The notes beneath the pieces are model-generated. The model worked only from the letters and a program-made list of their open reading frames with translations. It was not told the origin of the DNA and ran no database searches. Both the position numbers and the translations under genes were made by a program. A DNA stretch of 64,000 nucleotides from Eucalyptus grandis (taxonomy: Eukaryota; Streptophyta; Magnoliopsida; Myrtales; Myrtaceae), in NCBI RefSeq assembly GCF_016545825.1, contig NC_052618.1, positions 36,898,196 through 36,962,195 of the forward strand, given 5' to 3'. Positions 34,257 through 46,279 of the stretch are shown piece by piece (position 1 is the stretch's first letter; each line of letters starts with the position of its first letter).

Positions 34257-34275
34257 CTCTCTCTCTCTCTCTCTC
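34257..34275. repeat. (CT)n microsatellite
   Basis: Pure CT tract about 500 bp upstream of the NLR start codon, in the presumed promoter. Confidence 0.85.
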
Positions 34276-34642
34276 ATAGAAAGACATAATGAAATGATTA
34301 AAGAAATGACGGAGACCTTTCCGCGTGCATTCTCAGCAACTGTTAAGCGCACGCCAGGTCAGCCGTTGACTTGCGGTTGCAAACCACAGAATATTTTCTC
34401 CAATGGGCAGAGTTCCTCTTGATCCTTCACCAAAAGCTATCCATTCCCATTTCCAACAGCAGGCCTATGCCTTTGTTTTTCTAGGAATTGGATCTCCGCC
34501 TTCAGCGCAAGAGAGACTTGTTGCTGGATCCCTGGATGCTGACTAGTGCTTCAGAATCTCAAGAACAGCTACTAAGTTCTACTTCTTGACGTGCGTCTTT
34601 GCCCCTTAGATACATCCAGATCTTCTTTTTCTGTCCGAACAG

Positions 34643-34742
34643 GTATGTTGCTTCGTCTTCGTCTTTGCAATCTTCCATTTGTACGAATCAAATAAAGCCT
34701 ACCCAACTGTGCATCCCCATTTAACTGGATCACTTCTTGTAG
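34643..34742 (+). other. Probable 5'-UTR intron of the BED-NLR gene
   Basis: Donor ccgaacag|gtatgt and acceptor cttcttgtag lie 17 bp before the start codon. Supported by splice-site quality only. Confidence 0.5.
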
Positions 34743-34758
34743 GATATTAATAGCGGCG

Positions 34759-37700
34759 ATGCCTAGAGAAAAGGATCCATTTCGGAGGCATGTGACGTTC
34801 CTGAATGAAAAGAACAGCAAGTGGAGGTGTAACTTCTGCAGACAGGAGAATGGTGGTGGGGCCACAAGGATCAAAGCTCACTTGGCTGGAATTGGAGGCT
34901 TTGGTATTAAAGGATGTGAGAGAGTCGATGTTAATGTAAGAGCAGACGCCAAAGTCGCACTGATGGCTAGAAGAGTGATGGACTCAAGCGACCGAGGTGT
35001 ATCTGAGGAAAGGATACAAGGAAATGTTAGAGCCGCTCCGACCAGCACATCCAATCCACCAAATGTGGAGGGAGGAACCAATTTACAGTTTCCACAAGGT
35101 ATGTAATTCCAAATTGCCACAGAAAATGGGCAGTTTAGTAAAGTAAAAACTAATTGATCTGATCTTAGTTATGATTTTAAGTTTACTTTTGTTTTTTAAT
35201 GACCAAACATCCATTTCACGGCATGCTAAAGCAACCAGCTTTCCTGCGTCCTGAACTTCAAAACTTTCCTGATGAACCTAGCTACATGAATCTGGCTAAT
35301 GCCGTCGTGTATCTCAATCAATCACCAGGTGTGCCTCCTTTGACACCACAAACTCGTGGATGGATGGAACATATGGTGCAGGAGGACAGGGCGGTCAACC
35401 TCGCAAACCTCCCATTGGATGGTGCAACAAGTTACTCTAGTGCATCTCCCCCGCCAAATTCATTCTTCCCTAGTTCACCAAATGACCTGTTGCCCTTTTT
35501 AACTGAGTCTCTAACATTAAATGCACAACAGAATCCAAGTGCGTCGTTGCCATCACAAAACTGCCAGCTCCTTGATTGTACTTCTCTGAATGAATCACCG
35601 GGATCCGTTTTGCCTGGTCCCATTGCAACAGATACTCAACTCACTAACATGGCCACAACCAACGCTCCCCAGCATTCCAATCAACCAGATCAAAGCTTCC
35701 ACAGGCAGTGTGGATATGGCACTGGTTTATCTCCTCCACGGGCTTCCATGGACATGGAGCCACTTATTCCATCACTACCTTTCGATGAACCTCTGATTTT
35801 CGAGCCATTGAATTCCTCTCTGCACATTCCAGTGGACATCATAAACACAATAGGCCCATCAACATCAGAAGGTATAGAATCATCAATCTATATTAAATGG
35901 TCTCGTCAACGAGTGCCCGGTCACACTTGTTACGTATACTTAATAAGGAAATACTTTTATTCTCAATGCATTGATTATACATAATATAAGAGAGTCAATG
36001 CACTGGGAATTACAAACTTTCCTTAATTGGGTGTTGAAAAAGGGTCGCGAGGGCACTTCTTAACAAAATCCATATTAAATTTATCATTCGCTTAGTCTCT
36101 CTATAATCCCCATGTTGCTTTGTTATGGGAAGTAAGAATGTTCTGATTAGAGTCTTATGCATGAAGTCGTGGCTTATAAATTAGGGATGCTGAAAGGCGC
36201 ACCAGCAAGGGCATTATCAGTCCAGTATAATCAATTACCTGATGTAGGTAATTCAAATTGCTTTCTGGATTGCAATCGGCCGTGCATATCCAATGAATCA
36301 GATATGAACGAGGGTAATTCTTATGTATCTCCATGTTTCTTTATTATAGGCAGCATCTTGCTATTGTAAGACTCTAACAGGTGGAATTTATAAATTGCAT
36401 AATTAGATATGAACGAGGGTGCGCCGATGACGAGTCATCCAAACACAGGCAACAACTTTGAAGAGAATAGAGTTTTGAAAAGAAAACTAAAGCGACTCTA
36501 TAGCAGAGAAGCTGACATAAGAGATGAGTTAGAATTTGCTGCATCTCTATCCCTAAAGAAGCCAAGAATGGAAGTTGCGAATTGGTTGGCAGATGTGGAG
36601 AGGCTTAGAAATGATTCCCATGGTACTAAAGCAGCAAGTGAGGATTGTCTGCCACCAAATCAACAAGTGGATATACTGATGCAAGAAGCAGAAGATCTTA
36701 TGAGGCAAGGTAAATTCCCAAAAGGACTACTGGAGGCGGGAGAGACCAAAGGCAGTAAATTGTTAGAAAAAAAGTTGGTGGGAGAGGCATTTGAGAGAAA
36801 TACTACAAAGGTTTTGGAGTACTTGGTAGGGAATCAAATATCTCGATTAGGCATTTATGGAATGGGAGGTGCTGGTAAAACGACTATTATGGTGCATATA
36901 CATAATAGACTCCTCGAAAAAGCAAATTATGGCAATGTGTTGTGGATCACTGCATCCCAAGATTTTAACACACAAAAGTTGCAGGATGACATTTGGAAGG
37001 AACTAGGTTTGGGCACACTACAAGAGAAGGATGTGAGGAAACGAGCAGCAATGTTGTTCGATTGTTTAACGGAAAAAGGTAAGTCTACAATAATCCTCGA
37101 TGACTTGTGGGAACATTTTGATCTTGAAGAGGTGGGAATACCTACTAGAGCAAATGGATTTAAGTTGGTCTTGACCACTCGATCCTTTGATGTATGCTGC
37201 CAAATGCAATGTCAGGAGAAGATAAAAATTGAAGCTCTATCTCAAAAAGAAGCAGAGAGTTTATTTATGGAGGAGCTTGGATCCGAAGTGGCACTTAATT
37301 TGGAGACTAAAGGAGTTGTGAAGTCCATTGTTAAAGAGTGTGCAGGCTTGCCGCTTGGCGTCATCACAATGGCAAGAAGCATGCGAGGGGTGACCGATGT
37401 GTTTGAATGGAAGGATTCCTTGGTGAAATTGAAAGAATCGGATATGGGGCAAACAAATATGGAAAGGAAGGTCTTAATGAATCTAAAATTCAGCTATGAT
37501 CGCCTTGGTAATCATGAAGTTCAACAATGTTTCTTATCTTGTGCACTTTATCCAGAAGATTATTTAATTGATAAGTTTGAGTTGATAGAATTCTTTATTG
37601 ACCAAGGATTGATTGGTGGATTGAATACAAGGGAGAAACAATATGATAGAGGCCTCACCATACTGAATAAACTGGAAAATGTTTGCCTATTGGAAGATAA

Positions 37701-39606
37701 TGGGAGCGAGATGAAGATGCACGATTTGATTAGAGACATGGCATTGCACATCATGAGTGCGAATTCGATTGTAAAAGCAGGAAAGGGGTTGACGAGAATA
37801 CCACCTCAGGAATATTGGACGGATGCTTTGGAGAAAGTTTCTCTTATGAAGAATGGAATTAGAAAATTTCCTTTGAAAATGTCACCAAATTGTCCTAAAC
37901 TATCAACGTTTCTATTGAATGGAAGCTTGTCATATGATGTAGTCATCCCCAATTATTTCTTCAAACAATTATGGGGGCTGAAGATTCTAAACCTTAGTAG
38001 ATGTAAACTAAGAGGACTTCCAAATTCCATCTCAGACTTGGTAAACTTGAAAGCACTATTGCTTAGAGAGTGTCAAGAATTGCGCAATATTCCTTATTTA
38101 GGGAAGCTCGAGTCTTTAAGAAAGTTGGACATTTGTGGCTGTATTTTCCTTCGAGCACTCGAGGGTCTAGAAATGTTGGTGAACTTGAGATACCTTGACT
38201 TATCTTATACACATATAAGGAGATTACCAAAAGGGACATTGGGGGCTTTGCTAAACTTGCAGTATCTTAAAGTTCATGCAGTAAATGGAGAAGACATTGC
38301 AAAATTGTGGGCATTGGAGACACTTGAATGCTACTTTGAAGATGTGGATGATTTCAACAAGTGGGTGAGGGTTACTAAGCAAAGTAATAACCCTCGCTTT
38401 TACAAGCTCAAAGTGGATAAAAAAGAATCGAAGTTTTATGTGGAAGTAAGTGATGATGCTAGATTTGGGAGTGAGAGGAGAGTCTACATTGACGAGGAGA
38501 GTCATGCTATTTTGTGTGTGGGAGGGGAAAGTAATGGCATTTGTATTAAGATTCCCCAAGATGTGCAGACATTGACATGGAGAAAATGCCACAGTACAAC
38601 AAATTTGTCTAGCATGAGTCCGCTTAAAAACCTTGAGGAGCTAGATATAAAAGAATGGAATAACTTAGGGGTACTTTGTGGAAGACAGGATGAAGTAATC
38701 GACATCTATGACTCTCAAGCCCCAACCCCAATCCCTCTCCTCTTCCCAAGCCTTAGGATTTTGAAAATATCTCATTGTCCGAAACTGAAGTATCTATGTG
38801 GGCATGGGTCTAAATTCTATCTTCCACACTTACAAGAGATTGAAGTATCCGACTGTGAGGAAATGGTGGGGATAATAGCATCAGTTACGTCTCCACCACC
38901 ATGTTTGCCCCCAGCCTTCCCTAGTCTAGAAGAGATCTATGTTGTGCGGTGTGAAAAAATGAAGAGAGTGGTGGAATCTAAATGGCTGCCCCACTTCCCC
39001 ATTCTGAGAAGAATCACAGTGCGCTGGTGTGAGAACATGGAGGAGATAATTGAAGGTCATCCCCCATACATGCTAGTTGAAGAGATTTCTCTCGAATCTC
39101 TTGAGGTAAGAGGTTGCGATAATATGAAAAAGCTGTTTCCGCATGAGTTGCTGATCCATCTTCGAAATATTCAAAATATCAAGATTAGTTTATGCAAAGG
39201 AATGGTGGAGATAATAAGCAGAGTAGGACAAGGCGAAGAAGGAAGTGTAATGACTCCCGTAAAGAGCCCTTCATCTTTCCAGTCTTCAATTTCTCTCCCA
39301 AAGCTGAGGTGCTTGTGGCTATGTGATCTACCCCGGCTGAGTAGCATATGTGAAGTCCCAATAACTTGCAACTCCATTAAAGCTATACAGGTGTCCAAAT
39401 GCCCAAAGTTGAGCAGGATTCCTTTGCAACTGCAATTACGGGATATTGAGGACCTCGCATGGATTGAGGTGGAAGATGAGGAACTGTGGAAGACGCTGAA
39501 ATGGGATCATTCCAATGCTCAAGCTATTCTAAAACCTCATCTCCATTTCCGTGGCAGTAGTGTGTTCTACAATGCCATAAGTCCCATTAATGCTGAAGAA
39601 TGGTGA
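34759..39606 (+). CDS. BED zinc-finger CC-NB-LRR disease-resistance-type protein
   Basis: Intracellular immune receptor family; recognition is normally followed by nucleotide exchange at the NB domain and cell death. Exons 34759-35098, 35239-35871, 36185-36313 and 36407-39606 have GT..AG introns, all phase 1, and give 1,433 residues. Exon 1 encodes a BED finger (WRCNFC, RIKAHLAGIGG, IKGC). Exons 2-3 encode a Ser/Pro/Asn-rich linker. Exon 4 has a short coiled coil (VANWLADVERLRND), P-loop GMGGAGKTT, kinase-2 IILDDLWEHF, RNBS-B FKLVLTTRS, GLPL CAGLPLGVI, RNBS-D CFLSCALYPEDY and MHD MKMHDLIRDMA. LRRs follow from about exon-4 residue 520 to the end. A 5'-UTR intron (34643-34742) is likely. The frame is intact. 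The start MPREKDPF fits the BED family. Confidence 0.9.
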
Positions 39607-40194
39607 CGCTGACGGGATGATCGAAACCCAGAGATGGGATCCGAGTGCAGAGGCACGTGCGTCCGGGCTTGAAGCAGGAAGGCAAACGGGTCACTTTGGA
39701 TTGGAGTGAATTGTTTTTTGCCATTTTCATGGAACTGCAGTGGACGCTGGTGATCTGGTTGGGGAAAGGATCGCGCTTGAGGATTGTCAGGGACGCATAT
39801 TGAAACGGACTCGAATTAGGGTTCAGGAACGGGCTTGCAAATAGGATTCAGGTTGCGAAATGGACCTGCATCTTTCTAGTATGGAAAAGCTTTTCCAGAA
39901 ATTGCGAGTTGATTTCTGGAATTTGAAAGAAACAGAAGGGGCCAGAGAATGGGCAATTTTAATTTATTTTGGCCAAACTATCGAGCATTAATTTCGATTT
40001 TACTAAGGAGTATATGCAGATTTCGGTGCAATGGCCTCTCTGGTTCAGATCCGAAAAGTGGTGTGCGGCGGCCAATTGATAATGGTCACCGCCCTCAGGC
40101 AATACGCAGGGACTAGCAAAGTCCTGCTTCCTGTCTAGTCTTATAACCAAAAGGACAAAATTTATTCTTGTGGATTGATCTTCCCGGAATCAAG
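39607..40194. other. Intergenic interval after the NLR gene
   Basis: No supported gene. It would contain the NLR 3' UTR. The right end (about 40195) is the breakpoint at which the duplicated PPR segment begins. Confidence 0.4.
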
Positions 40195-40614
40195 CCTTTT
40201 AACAAAGGACTTGAATTTTTGGTTCTTGATGAGGACGTGGAGCGCGACGGAGTGGGTCTCGAGGGTGTGGGCGCTCGAGCTCCGGAGCTTGACCCAGTCG
40301 AAGAACTCGAGCGACAGGATGGGGTCCTTGCGGATCCTGAGCAGGACGTGCATCGTCCGGAAAGGAGTCGACCCGGCGCTCAGCAGCTCGAGCTTGTCCC
40401 AGTCGGAGTGCACGAGGTGGCTGTGCGCGACGTTGACGAAGTCGAGGTCACGGCCTCTGGGTTCCAGGATCGTCCGGTGGGGAGCCGGAATCGGGTCCCG
40501 GCGGGGGCCGGGGTTGATGGGGAGGGGCGTTTCGGGGACTAAGCTGAAGAGGATCGAGAATCGACGAGATGGGTATTTCGTCATCGGGTTCCATGGACCG
40601 AGGAGTTCGACCAT
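40195..40614 (-). pseudogene. Truncated PPR gene, copy B
   Basis: N-terminal ~140 codons of the PPR gene at 22359-23954 (MVELLGPWNPMTKYPSRRFS, HSHLVHSDWDKLELLSAG, RTMHVLLRIRKDPILSLEF). The match stops after 'HVLIKNQKFKS', before the first complete PPR repeat. There is no stop within the homologous part, but all the RNA-binding repeats are missing, so no PPR function is possible. The 5' flank to about 40915 is also homologous to 24000-24240. It is the left end of the second PPR-MATH block. Confidence 0.88.
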
Positions 40615-41059
40615 GGACGTATCAAGATTCAGGAACTTCAAGCCCTCAATCGAAATGGGGCTGAGCAGGATTTGCCGGCGAAATGCGAGCGATGCTTGTC
40701 ATTCACTGAGCTCCATCGAGGAAGGCTTTGGAGCACTGCTACTGCGTGCACGCCGAGCGACAAGACGACTCCAATCCACGCTCGCTCGGACAATCCGCAA
40801 GGATTTGGCCCGACGTTCGGAAGTAGGCATGACCCTTCTGATGCAAACTCTCGTTAGCTTAGGACATTCTTCTTTGTTCTTTTTATTTTTTTGCAGAGAA
40901 GCTTAGAATTTTTATTTTTTTTAATGTTGGCCCGACGGTCAGCTCGGTTCCAAGCCAGCTCTACTGTTGACTTGTTGTTCAGATTTCAGTTCTGAAAATT
41001 AGGAGCCGACTTTAACAGGGTAGGTTGCGATTTATTGAGTTAGGATGCATCTAGAGACG

Positions 41060-41455
41060 ATGACATAAATTATGTATAAACTTTCGATATAATTCATGAA
41101 CCTTTAATCTATTTAATGTGATCCATGAACTTTATCTCATTGTACAATGTGGTCTTTGAACTTTAAATTTTCCAATATAATCTCTAGATTTTTCACGAAT
41201 ATTTAATTTAGTCCGTGAATTATATAAAGATATTCAATATTATTATTCAATTAATTTGAGTTTAGGAATGACATTAAAAAAATTATACAATTTAGGGATT
41301 AAATCGATTAAATCGAATATGTACAAAAAATTCAAGAATCACATTGAACAATTTAAAATTCCAGAGACGACATTACACATTAAGGTAAAGTTTAGAGACT
41401 GTATCGAACAAATTAAAAGTCTAAAAACCACATTACACTCTGAGTTGAGAAACAT
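41060..41455. mobile_element. Small AT-rich foldback element, copy in block B
   Basis: Counterpart of 24300-24600: the 'taatctatttaatgtgatcc' arm mirrors 'atcacattgaacaatttaaa'. It is longer than its partner, with an internal 'ttcaatattattattc' stretch. Flanks on both sides are shared with 24240 and 24610. Confidence 0.55.
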
Positions 41456-42099
41456 TTGTGTCATTTCCCATGCATTTAACCTGAGGACCGGTGTCCATGT
41501 AGGAGTTTCTCCATGTTTGGGAGCAAATAAAACTAATCCGATTTGTAGGTAGGTACGATTCCTTTTCTGTAAACCATTCACAAATAGCCAGTGATTTTCA
41601 AAGGCAGATTGAATCATCCATGTGGACAAGGACCTCCCTCGTTTTCAAGGACATTTATAACTCGTTTCTACATATTTGATGTGGTGTCCTTGCTTGTAGT
41701 CTCTTTTTGAATTAGGACTGACCAAGCTTTCTGCAGGCACGACATCTGAATGTGAAGCTCGACATGTCTAGTAGGCATCGTAGCAACTTCTTTCAAAACA
41801 CTCTGGATCTGTTCATGCGGCCAAATTAACAAGATAAAACTTTCGTAAGGCTACTAGCACTTGTCCATACTGATGGCATTCGAGCAAGGAGCGGTTGTGC
41901 TTTTACTGTGTATATAGCATCTGCAAAATCCCATCTGCATTATGTTGTATATGCATTCGAATTCTGCACAAGTGCAAACCCTTTTAAGGTAGTTCGCGCT
42001 ACAAATCAGCTGATCGGAACCGGACATGAAGTGTGGCAATTATGCATACACAAATTGACGTCTGGAAACATGAAACTGCACGAATAAGTAGCTCCTAAG

Positions 42100-43827
42100 T
42101 TATCTGCGAAAGGGAGGTTCCATCAAAAGAAAACATGGAACAAAGCATTGGCCAAGTTTGAGAGGGTGATGAACTGATGATCCAACAACATCATTACCAA
42201 GCTCCCCGCCTCCCCCGTGCACTGTGACTTCGGCCTCAATGATGCAGCAATCATCAACTAGGCAGTCTCGAACTGTTTTTAGCGGCAAGAAGGAGGACTT
42301 GTGTGAAGCTGCTACATAGTGAAAAATTAGCTTGGTGTCGATACCTGACCCAGGAAACTGAACCAATGAAGAAAGAAGCATATCATGCGCTTGAGTTCGA
42401 TTTTCCAATTACCTCTTTCCACTTTCCTCTAACACAAATCCGCTAAAGAAGGAGAGTATTCAACTACTCAGATCGGTGGTTTACTTCTGTCTGCTGATGC
42501 ACAGCACCACCTTGGCCTTTTAACCCAAAGGTGTAGCTTGCGTTAATTTTCCGCCTAGGATCTAGTTCATCTGGATCTGCTAAACAAGGAAAAAGCGAAA
42601 GGTTTTTGTTTCCATTTCTCGCGGACAGACCCCTAGATATAGCTCCCATATCCTGTATATCATCTCAATGAGGATACCGGAGCAAAAGCTAACATTTCTT
42701 TTAACTATAAAGACTAGACTAAACGCAATGAAGAAATTGGAGCCTACCATTTCACATCGCTGACAATGAATGCTTACAGCAGCGCACCTCAACCGTGCAT
42801 GAGAAGCGGATGCCTTCCATTCATGCGCATATGGAACACTCTCTCCATCAAGCATCAAACATTCGCCGACGCCCGAGCTCTCAATAACAAATACCTCCAC
42901 TCCAAATGCGCAGAAGTCATCCACAAGGTATCCATTCGATGGATCGGTGACGATCTCTAGTGGCATAGATCTTGGAAGACGACATACTGTCTTGTTCAAA
43001 CGAAACCTCCCAGGTCTCCCTTTAACGGTAGCAATTGACATGTTGCTCAATCAAAGGTACAGATCACGTTTTCTTTCTAATTATTTAGAGATATGTGACC
43101 TTCTTTTGTCAGGGATACGTTGCGAATTTGATCATATATTGAAACATGATCTCCTCCATTTCTGCTTTTAGAGAACCATTTTTCTGCACGATCCAAGAAA
43201 ACTTGCAAACAATAAGGAGATACCTTGGAAGATACAAACATCAATCAAAAAGCAGAAACCTTTGTATTATGCGACGATTTAGTATTATCGAGATTCAGGC
43301 AACATTGCTGATTCAAGCGGAGTTCCACATAGAGGAGAATCTGTAAAAGCTTGGCAAGACGCTCTCTAAACTCATGGTTACTAGTGAATTTGTGAATAGC
43401 TAATACGCAATCTTATCAATATTACCTCGTTTCCGAAAATGTCGAATACTGAATAGGAAGTAAACGCGATATTAAGTTCTATGCTTTTACCACTTTTGCC
43501 CTCCCGCTTCGAGCTCACTTGTTCCGTACTTTTCCATAGTGATATTTACAGACGAAGAGAACGAAATGATTTGTAACAGATAATGCGCGACTGGTATAGT
43601 TCTAAAATCCAGAGTAATCATCCCTGTATAGTAAGAAAAGTGAAAAACAAAGAAGAAAAGCAACAGCCAGAGAGTAATCAATTCGACTTGTTCAATATGC
43701 ACGTGTGTATATATGGTCACCATCTTCTCATGTGATGATATTCTATATCCACCATCACATGAGCGGTCTGAAGAAAACTCTCAGGAAAAAGAGATTCAAG
43801 AAACATACCGTCGTCTTCACTAGCCAT
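42100..43827 (-). pseudogene. MATH-domain (TRAF-like) gene, copy B, degenerate
   Basis: Minus-strand exon remnants in family order. 43827-43809 is a start (MASEDD) with donor gtatgt. About 43575-43487 is the beginning of MATH domain 1 (MEKYGTSELEAGGQKW). About 43340-43150 is a degraded exon. 43054-42770 is the end of domain 1 (VKGRPGRFRLNKTVCRLPRS, DPSNGYLVDDFCAFGVEVFV). 42649-42475 is the middle of domain 2 (NKNLSLFPCLADPDELDPRR). About 42345-42110 is the end of domain 2 (FLPLKTVRDCLVDDCCIIEA). Stops in the third remnant and broken joins indicate a pseudogene, though a spliced reduced product cannot be excluded. The 2x MATH layout is typical of plant TRAF-like proteins. Confidence 0.75.
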
Positions 43828-43920
43828 TTCACTCTTTGAACTAGGAGTTTTCTTCGAGGGGCTTCGACTTGCTGTGCACCTTGCTGCTTGGACGGTGATC
43901 TAAGGCCGTGGAAAAGAACA

Positions 43921-44396
43921 TGATGGTTTTATTTAATGTGATGGGTCTAAGTTGGTCCGTCTGCCCATGATGGGCCTAAAAGCCCGGCCCACAAGATTAG
44001 GGCCCATGGATGTAGGGATATGATGAAGAGGTACGTTCCTTTCTTTTGGAGGGACGTATAAAAGGAGAAAGAGAGAGGGAGGAACGTACCTTTTGGCATT
44101 TTTAACGTACGTTCCTCCTCCCTCTCTCCCTTGAAACGCTCCAAAAGAAAACGGTAAGCAAAAGGCGAATCCATCTTCCCTTCAAGGCCAATTGACGTCA
44201 TCGAATTGAACATGATCGATTTTCTCTTCCTCATATCGGCGTTGGTGTTTAATCTGTGGCTAACAAGATATGCTCGAATTCGTAGTATGCTTTAGGATCA
44301 GTGATACATGTGAATTTCCCGGGCTTGTCTTCCGCATTTGTTTTAGAGGTTCGATTTAGTGTCGAATCCGATTTTGAGAATCCGATAATCCCAACA
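43921..44396 (+). mobile_element. Solo Copia LTR
   Basis: Homologous along its length to the LTRs at 9803-10269 and 16818-17284, but in the opposite orientation. It starts TGATGG and ends CCCAACA. Flanks gaaca (43916-43920) and gaacc (44397-44401) form a 5-bp target duplication with one mismatch. No internal element sequence is attached, so it arose by LTR-LTR recombination. It starts 94 bp upstream of the presumed MATH start codon at 43827. Confidence 0.88.
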
Positions 44397-46279
44397 GAAC
44401 CAAATAGAGAGCACCTTAAGGGAAACTACCGTTAGAGAGTACTTTAAAACTAGAGAGTTTTTCTCTATGTATTGCATAGCTTTATACAGTAAATGAAGAG
44501 TATTCTATGAGAAGTTTGCAATTTGAAGGCCGTCAACACCGATAGAGCAACTTCACCATCACTGCCACCTGATTTATAATATCCTCAACCCTAGGAAAAG
44601 AGAACATCGAAACCCGAAGACGCCATTGAATTCTGGGCAAGTGAATGGACTGTTTTGGGATGAGCAGGTGGTTTGAGTTGGAGACACTGAACCAGGAAGG
44701 ATTTGCAAGCATGGAACAATTACTCAGTTAGTGAATGGTTTCCTTCTAAAAAGTAGTCCAATCACTTCGTGGGCGATAGTTGTCATTAACCCTCTACAAG
44801 TGTATCCCCAAACGTTGTATAAGATAATTTTTATTCTATCCGGCCTTATGTTTGGGCGACCAAATGCACCCAAATAGGGAGACTTCGAGCACTTGTTGTG
44901 CAACTAATTGTATCGACTAATCTACATTTCACAAATCACTGAGAATTTTGTAAAATAGACTCGATCTATTCTTTGAAGGAGGGAATATGAGAGAGGCTTA
45001 AAATGATTGAAATTTTGGAGGTGTTGCGTAACTTGCCAAACACTAGCCGCCCCTATTCAACTACTAAAGTATCCTTAAACATGCACATGTAAATAAATTT
45101 GCCCTAAAGACAGTTGTTTCACCGAAATTCAACACTAGAACAAAATACTTTTCACCAAAAGTCATTTTTCAATTTTTATTAAAGGAGATAAGTTCCATGG
45201 AGATTTCATGAGTAGACAGGGGAATCGATAACTTCACTTCGAGCAGAACTAAATATACACAAATATTGCTAGAATTTAATCGATAGCAAAGCTTTAGAAC
45301 ATAAAGATGCAACATTAGAATTTAATTGACAATAAGGCACCTAAGAACTACAATAAAAATACAAACCGAAATTTAATCGACAACGCATATCTGGAAATTT
45401 TAACTGCCGTTCAAAAATTAAAAGATAACATATTTGTTTGTTTGTGCATAGGGGACTTTTCATTAGTTGAGTACAGGTGTTTATAGTGCTTATGACATAA
45501 TTTGTACAGTTTCAGTTATGTTTCCATATCCCCAAGAATCTTAATCCCATGTTCTCATGATACCCCGATTCTCATCTTCACGTGGTTACTCCTTCAAAAT
45601 CGCACATTGATTTTTCGCCCTTGTTAACTTTATCTCTTCCACTTGATCTACTGAACTCCATTGCTCTTTCCACACGGGTGATTTCAAATTAGAATATCAT
45701 AACCATTTCTTGGCACCTCCTAAACATCTAGTCTTCGTTCGGTGCTCTAATCAAGAACTTACTGTCCTTTTTTCATCGAAGTCTTTGCCAGCTAAGTCTA
45801 CCATGACAGTTGCCAATCATACGCCACCGTATATCAACAGCTGACTCATGATCATCAAAATACATCAATATCGATAACTCTTTTGGCTGACAACTATTTG
45901 TCTTCTAGTCATGCCTCTATTCACGTCGACATCAACAAAAAAAAATAAAAAAATCAGATGTGGTTGATAATGGGCGAGAGGTGTTTCGATAGTATCCTCA
46001 AAACATACAGGCGCAGCGGCCGGTTGGTCCCCATTGCAATGCAAGCTCCCCCCAAGCCCGAGGTCGAAGTCAAGCTTCAAAGCACCGGCTGGTTGGTCCT
46101 CGTGCAGGAACCAAGGAGGAAATCCAATTCACGAAGATTTTTCTTACTTTTTGTCAGCTCGTGCTCCTCTCTTTTCCCTTTCCCTCGAGATTCTGCGGAG
46201 ATGGCAAGGAGCATCCCAAGGTAGTGGAATGGCAGGGGCAAAACTTTAGCCCGGAGAATCTCTTGATCTTTTTTTTTAG
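44397..46279. other. Non-coding interval
   Basis: No supported gene. 44400-44760 may be the displaced promoter of the MATH pseudogene. A short open frame at 45958-46224 (plus) has no recognisable domain and ordinary composition. Confidence 0.4.

Noticed and set aside
45958..46249. Small plus-strand open frames
   Set aside because: No recognisable domain, no splice context and no paralogue in the window. Chance open frame is the simplest reading.
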